Positions 18,545 through 21,616 of a stretch of 21,616 nt of DNA are shown piece by piece; within the stretch, counting starts at the first letter, position 1, and every line of letters starts with the position of its first letter. This stretch comes from Proteromonas lacertae (lineage: Eukaryota; Sar; Bigyra; Opalinata; Proteromonadidae): NCBI GenBank assembly GCA_002245135.1, contig NGBS01000994.1:1-21616 (forward strand), in the 5' to 3' direction. A program made the translations under genes and the position numbers. Under the pieces are notes generated by a model. It made no database searches. It saw only the letters and a list, made by a program, of their open reading frames with translations, and was not told where the DNA came from.

Positions 18545-19310
18545 TCGTTCTTTATTTGATCTAAACTCTTATTTAAATCTTTTGTTTACCATTTAAATCT
18601 TTTATTTCATCTTTTAACTTTTTACTTCTTTCTTTTAATTCATTTAACTTTTCTTCATTTTCATCACTGGAATTTTCACTTAAATTTTCTAATTCTTTCA
18701 TTTCATTGTTTAATTCATCCATTTCTTCTTTCTTTCTTTCTAATTCCTCATTTAAAACATTTATTGCATTCAAATAACTGTCTTTCTTTATATTTTCCTG
18801 ATTTCTATCTTTTCCTTCACTTTCATTTTCATTAAATATCTTACATCGATCTAAGAAATCTTCTTCATCTAAATCATTAAATTCATTCTCTAAATTATCT
18901 AATCGATCATTTACATCTTTCAATTCATCTTCAGTCGAATCTACTAAGTTGCATAAATTGTTTAAGTCTTTTTAAACATTTTAGATTCTCACTCAATTCA
19001 TCGATTTCTTCTTCTAATTTGTCTTCATCATCGTCTATTTCATTCAATTTTATCTCAATTTCATCATATTTATCTTGACGATCTCTTTGGCTAAATCTTC
19101 ATTAGTGTTCTTTAAATCTTCTATCAATTTTTCATTTTCATTTATTTCATCCATTATCTTTTCATTACTTTCTTTTAATTCATTCAATTTATCTTCCATC
19201 TTTTGATGATTTCAGTTTTACCAATATCATTCTTATTCATTTCTTTTAACTCTTTCTCATTCTTGTCTAATGATTTCTTTAAGCGATTCTCATTCTTCTT
19301 TAATTTCATT
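18545..19310 (-). repeat. Direct repeat of a coiled-coil module, copy 1
   Basis: About 766 bp, nearly identical to 20850-21616 with an offset of 2305 bp. The few differences I see are single-base indels in runs, e.g. TCTTTTTAAAC (18966) against TCTTTTAAAC (21272). The period is close to one full protein module (about 770 residues). Confidence 0.85.
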
Positions 19311-20849
19311 TAAATGGTTTTCTAAATGTTTTAAATTCATCTTTTCTTTGGCTTCTTTTTCTTCTTTCAATTCACTTTCTAATAAATAACTTCGCTCTTT
19401 CTCTACTTTTAAATCATTATTCTCTTCTTCGATTGAGTTCAAAGTCTCTGTCTTTTCTTCAATATCTTTCTTTACATCTTCTAATTCATTCTTCGTGATT
19501 TCAATTTCTTCAGCTTTTTCTTTCAATTCTTCTTCCAAAGATTCGATCTCATTCTTCAATTCTTCAATATCATCATAATTAGATAGTTTTATTCCATTCA
19601 CCAGCTTATCTTCACAGTTCTTTAAATTTCTTTCACTCTTCAATAGTTTTACTATGAACACTTACTAGAGTGTCACTTGAAGCATTAGGATCAGTTTCAT
19701 ATTTTTCTATCAATTCACGAATTTCTTTTAATTCGTTTGGAATATTCTCTAAATTACATTCTACAATTTTCAGAGTTTTTGGAATATTCTTTCACATCTT
19801 CTCCATCTTTCATCTTTTCATCATTCAAATATTTTTCTAATTCTTCTTCTTCTTTCTTGTATAATTCATTTATTCGGTTATAATCTTCTTCCAATATCTC
19901 GACTCTTTCATTCAAATATTCATTTAATATGTTCGTATCTAACGAATAATCTGGATTGGATTGAACTCCTTGAAGTATCTTTTGAGATTCTTCAATTTCT
20001 CTTTTCAATTCTTCATCTCTCTTCTTTAAGATTCTCTTTTTCACTCATATTTTCATTCAATTCACTTTCTAATTGAGTTATCTTTTCTAATAAATTTTCT
20101 ACTTGATTGTTTCTTACAAGTAACTTATCCATTGTCTCAGATTCCTTCTCACCCATTTCTAATGATAATTCTTTATCTTATTCTCGATTTCTTTTAATTT
20201 ATCATCCAGATCTTTACATTTCTCTTGTTTCTCGCTTATTTCTTTCTTTATATTTTCTTTATCTTTTATGTCTACTTCATTTAATTCATTTTCAAATTCG
20301 CCAAGTTCTGGTTTTATATTTTCTGTATCTTCTTCAATATCATTCAATTCATCGTTCTTTTCATCTAATATTTCATCAGCTAAAATACGAGAATCTTTTA
20401 TTTGATTATATTTATTTCGATGATTTTTACTTTGATTTTCCATTTCTTTCAAATCTTCTTTCATTTTATCCATCTTTTTTTTAATAACATCAATTCTTCA
20501 TTCGCTCGAATTGAATCACTTATTTCATCTTCATTATCTTTTATTTCTTTCATTCTTTCCATTATTGAATCATTCTCTTTGTTTAAGTTCTTCATTTTTC
20601 GATTGAACTATCTTTCAATTCTTTCTTTATACTGTTTAAATTACTTTCTAATTCTTTCGTTTCGTTTATTATATCTTTCAATTTTTCACTATCTTCACCA
20701 TTTCTTTCTTTTCTTCATCGATTATTTCTTTATCAGCTTTTTTTATAACTTAATTCTTCAATTTATTCTTATTCTCTTTCGTATTCTTTATTAAATCTTT
20801 TATCTCTGTCTTTTCATTTGGTATTTTGGAGATGATTTTGTTATATAAT

Positions 20850-21616
20850 TCGTTCTTTATTTGATCTAAACTCTTATTTAAATCTTTTGTTTTACCATTT
20901 AAATCTTTTATTTCATCTTTTAACTTTTTACTTCTTCTTTTAATTCATTTAACTTTTCTTCATTTTCATCACTGGAATTTTCACTTAAATTTTCTAATTC
21001 TTTCATTTCATTGTTTAATTCATCCATTTCTTCTTTCTTTCTTTCTAATTCCTCATTTAAAACATTTATTGCATTCAAATAACTGTCTTTCTTTATATTT
21101 TCCTGATTTCTATCTTTTCCTTCACTTTCATTTTCATTAAATATCTTACATCGATCTAAGAAATCTTCTTCATCTAAATCATTAAATTCATTCTCTAAAT
21201 TATCTAATCGATCATTTACATCTTTCAATTCATCTTCAGTCGAATCTACTAAGTTGCATAAATTGTTTAAGTCTTTTAAACATTTTAGATTCTCACTCAA
21301 TTCATCGATTTCTTCTTCTAATTTGTCTTCATCATCGTCTATTTCATTCAATTTTATCTCAATTTCATCATATTTATCTTGACGATCTTCTTTGGCTAAA
21401 TCTTCATTAGTGTTCTTTAAATCTTCTATCAATTTTTCATTTTCATTTATTTCATCCATTATCTTTTTCATTACTTTCTTTTAATTCATTCAATTTATCT
21501 TCCATCTTTTGATGATTTTCAGTTTTACCAATATCATTCTTATTCATTTCTTTTAACTCTTTCTCATTCTTGTCTAATGATTTCTTTAAGCGATTCTCAT
21601 TCTTCTTTAATTCATT
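20850..21616 (-). repeat. Direct repeat of a coiled-coil module, copy 2 (cut by window end)
   Basis: Partner of 18545-19310. The left boundary is sharp (identity starts at TCGTTCTTTATTTG). The right boundary is not visible because the window ends, so the repeat may be longer and further units may follow. Confidence 0.85.
20920..21471 (-). CDS. Coiled-coil segment, most N-terminal visible module, right copy
   Basis: The longest open stretch in the outer right part, 183 residues. It holds a FNDLDEEDFLDRC motif, a short acidic linker (ESEGKDRNQEN) and a SYLNAINVL helix. The protein is nearly the same as the one read from 18573-18923. It belongs to the interrupted upstream part of the right gene. 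Confidence 0.55.
   Translation of the reverse strand: MKKIMDEINENEKLIEDLKNTNEDLAKEDRQDKYDEIEIKLNEIDDDEDKLEEEIDELSENLKCLKDLNNLCNLVDSTEDELKDVNDRLDNLENEFNDLDEEDFLDRCKIFNENESEGKDRNQENIKKDSYLNAINVLNEELERKKEEMDELNNEMKELENLSENSSDENEEKLNELKEEVKS

Larger units (their letters stand above)
17448..21616 (-). pseudogene. Giant coiled-coil gene, right copy: frame-interrupted N-terminal part
   Basis: Coding continues on the - strand to the window edge as charged coiled coil in changing frames: about 20920-21471, 20159-20473, 19754-20044, 19290-19661, 18573-18923, 18232-18543, 17927-18235 and 17448-17888. Adjacent pieces join smoothly in protein sense with one-base shifts; for example, near 18585 GGTAAACAAAAG ends the frame, whereas the repeat copy near 20893 reads GGTAAAACAAAAG and stays open. 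Two further modules are present, with DFLDRC near 18850 and 21150 and SYLNAI near 18775 and 21080. No start codon region or promoter is seen, so the N-terminus is beyond the window. These could be real lesions or uncorrected indels in homopolymers. Confidence 0.65.

Noticed and set aside
1-21616. tRNA, rRNA, CRISPR array or prokaryotic operon
   Set aside because: No cloverleaf, rRNA core or spaced short repeats were seen. The intron, BED-hAT transposase and gene style are eukaryotic.

Overview
This is an AT-rich eukaryotic (protist-like or early-diverging fungal) window. The signs are a BED-zinc-finger hAT transposase with an apparent 33-nt GT-AG intron, very long uninterrupted coiled-coil reading frames, and a microtubule-binding domain of the dynein-stalk type. 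TAA, TAG and TGA all act as stops, so a ciliate-type code is unlikely. Parabasalids, Anaeramoeba-like protists and flagellated anaerobic fungi are possible hosts; the sequence does not decide between them.

Layout: two almost identical giant coiled-coil genes lie tail to tail. One arm runs on the + strand from the left edge to 7233. The other runs on the - strand from the right edge to 10880. The arms share about 7.2 kb (1-7215 against 10892-18119), but their 3' flanks are unrelated. The 3.6 kb between the stop codons holds a hAT DNA transposon (7297-10687) with a perfect 8-bp target duplication (ATATTATT). Inside that transposon, in the acidic tail of its transposase gene, sits a foldback element (9686-10324) with two 283-bp arms and its own 5-bp target duplication (TAAGT). 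The order of events is therefore legible: inverted gene pair, then hAT insertion, then foldback insertion.

The coiled-coil protein is built of repeated modules of about 600-770 residues. At least four are visible on the - strand. Each has a DFLDxCK-type motif, a Ser/acidic linker, a SY(L/M)xAI helix and further recurring landmarks. The C-terminus carries a globular domain that matches the microtubule-binding domain of the dynein stalk position by position (PP, W, F-x6-YD, S-x-A), but no AAA+ motor is present. The best reading is a giant motorless microtubule-binding coiled-coil (cytoskeletal linker) protein. This is the most interesting content of the window.

The middle of the window (about 3.4-17.4 kb) reads cleanly. 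Both outer parts (1-3.4 kb and 17.4-21.6 kb) are full of single-base indels, mostly in A/T or purine runs. Where the two copies overlap, these indels are complementary: one copy is open where the other is broken. They look more like uncorrected sequence errors than real decay, although recent pseudogenisation cannot be excluded.
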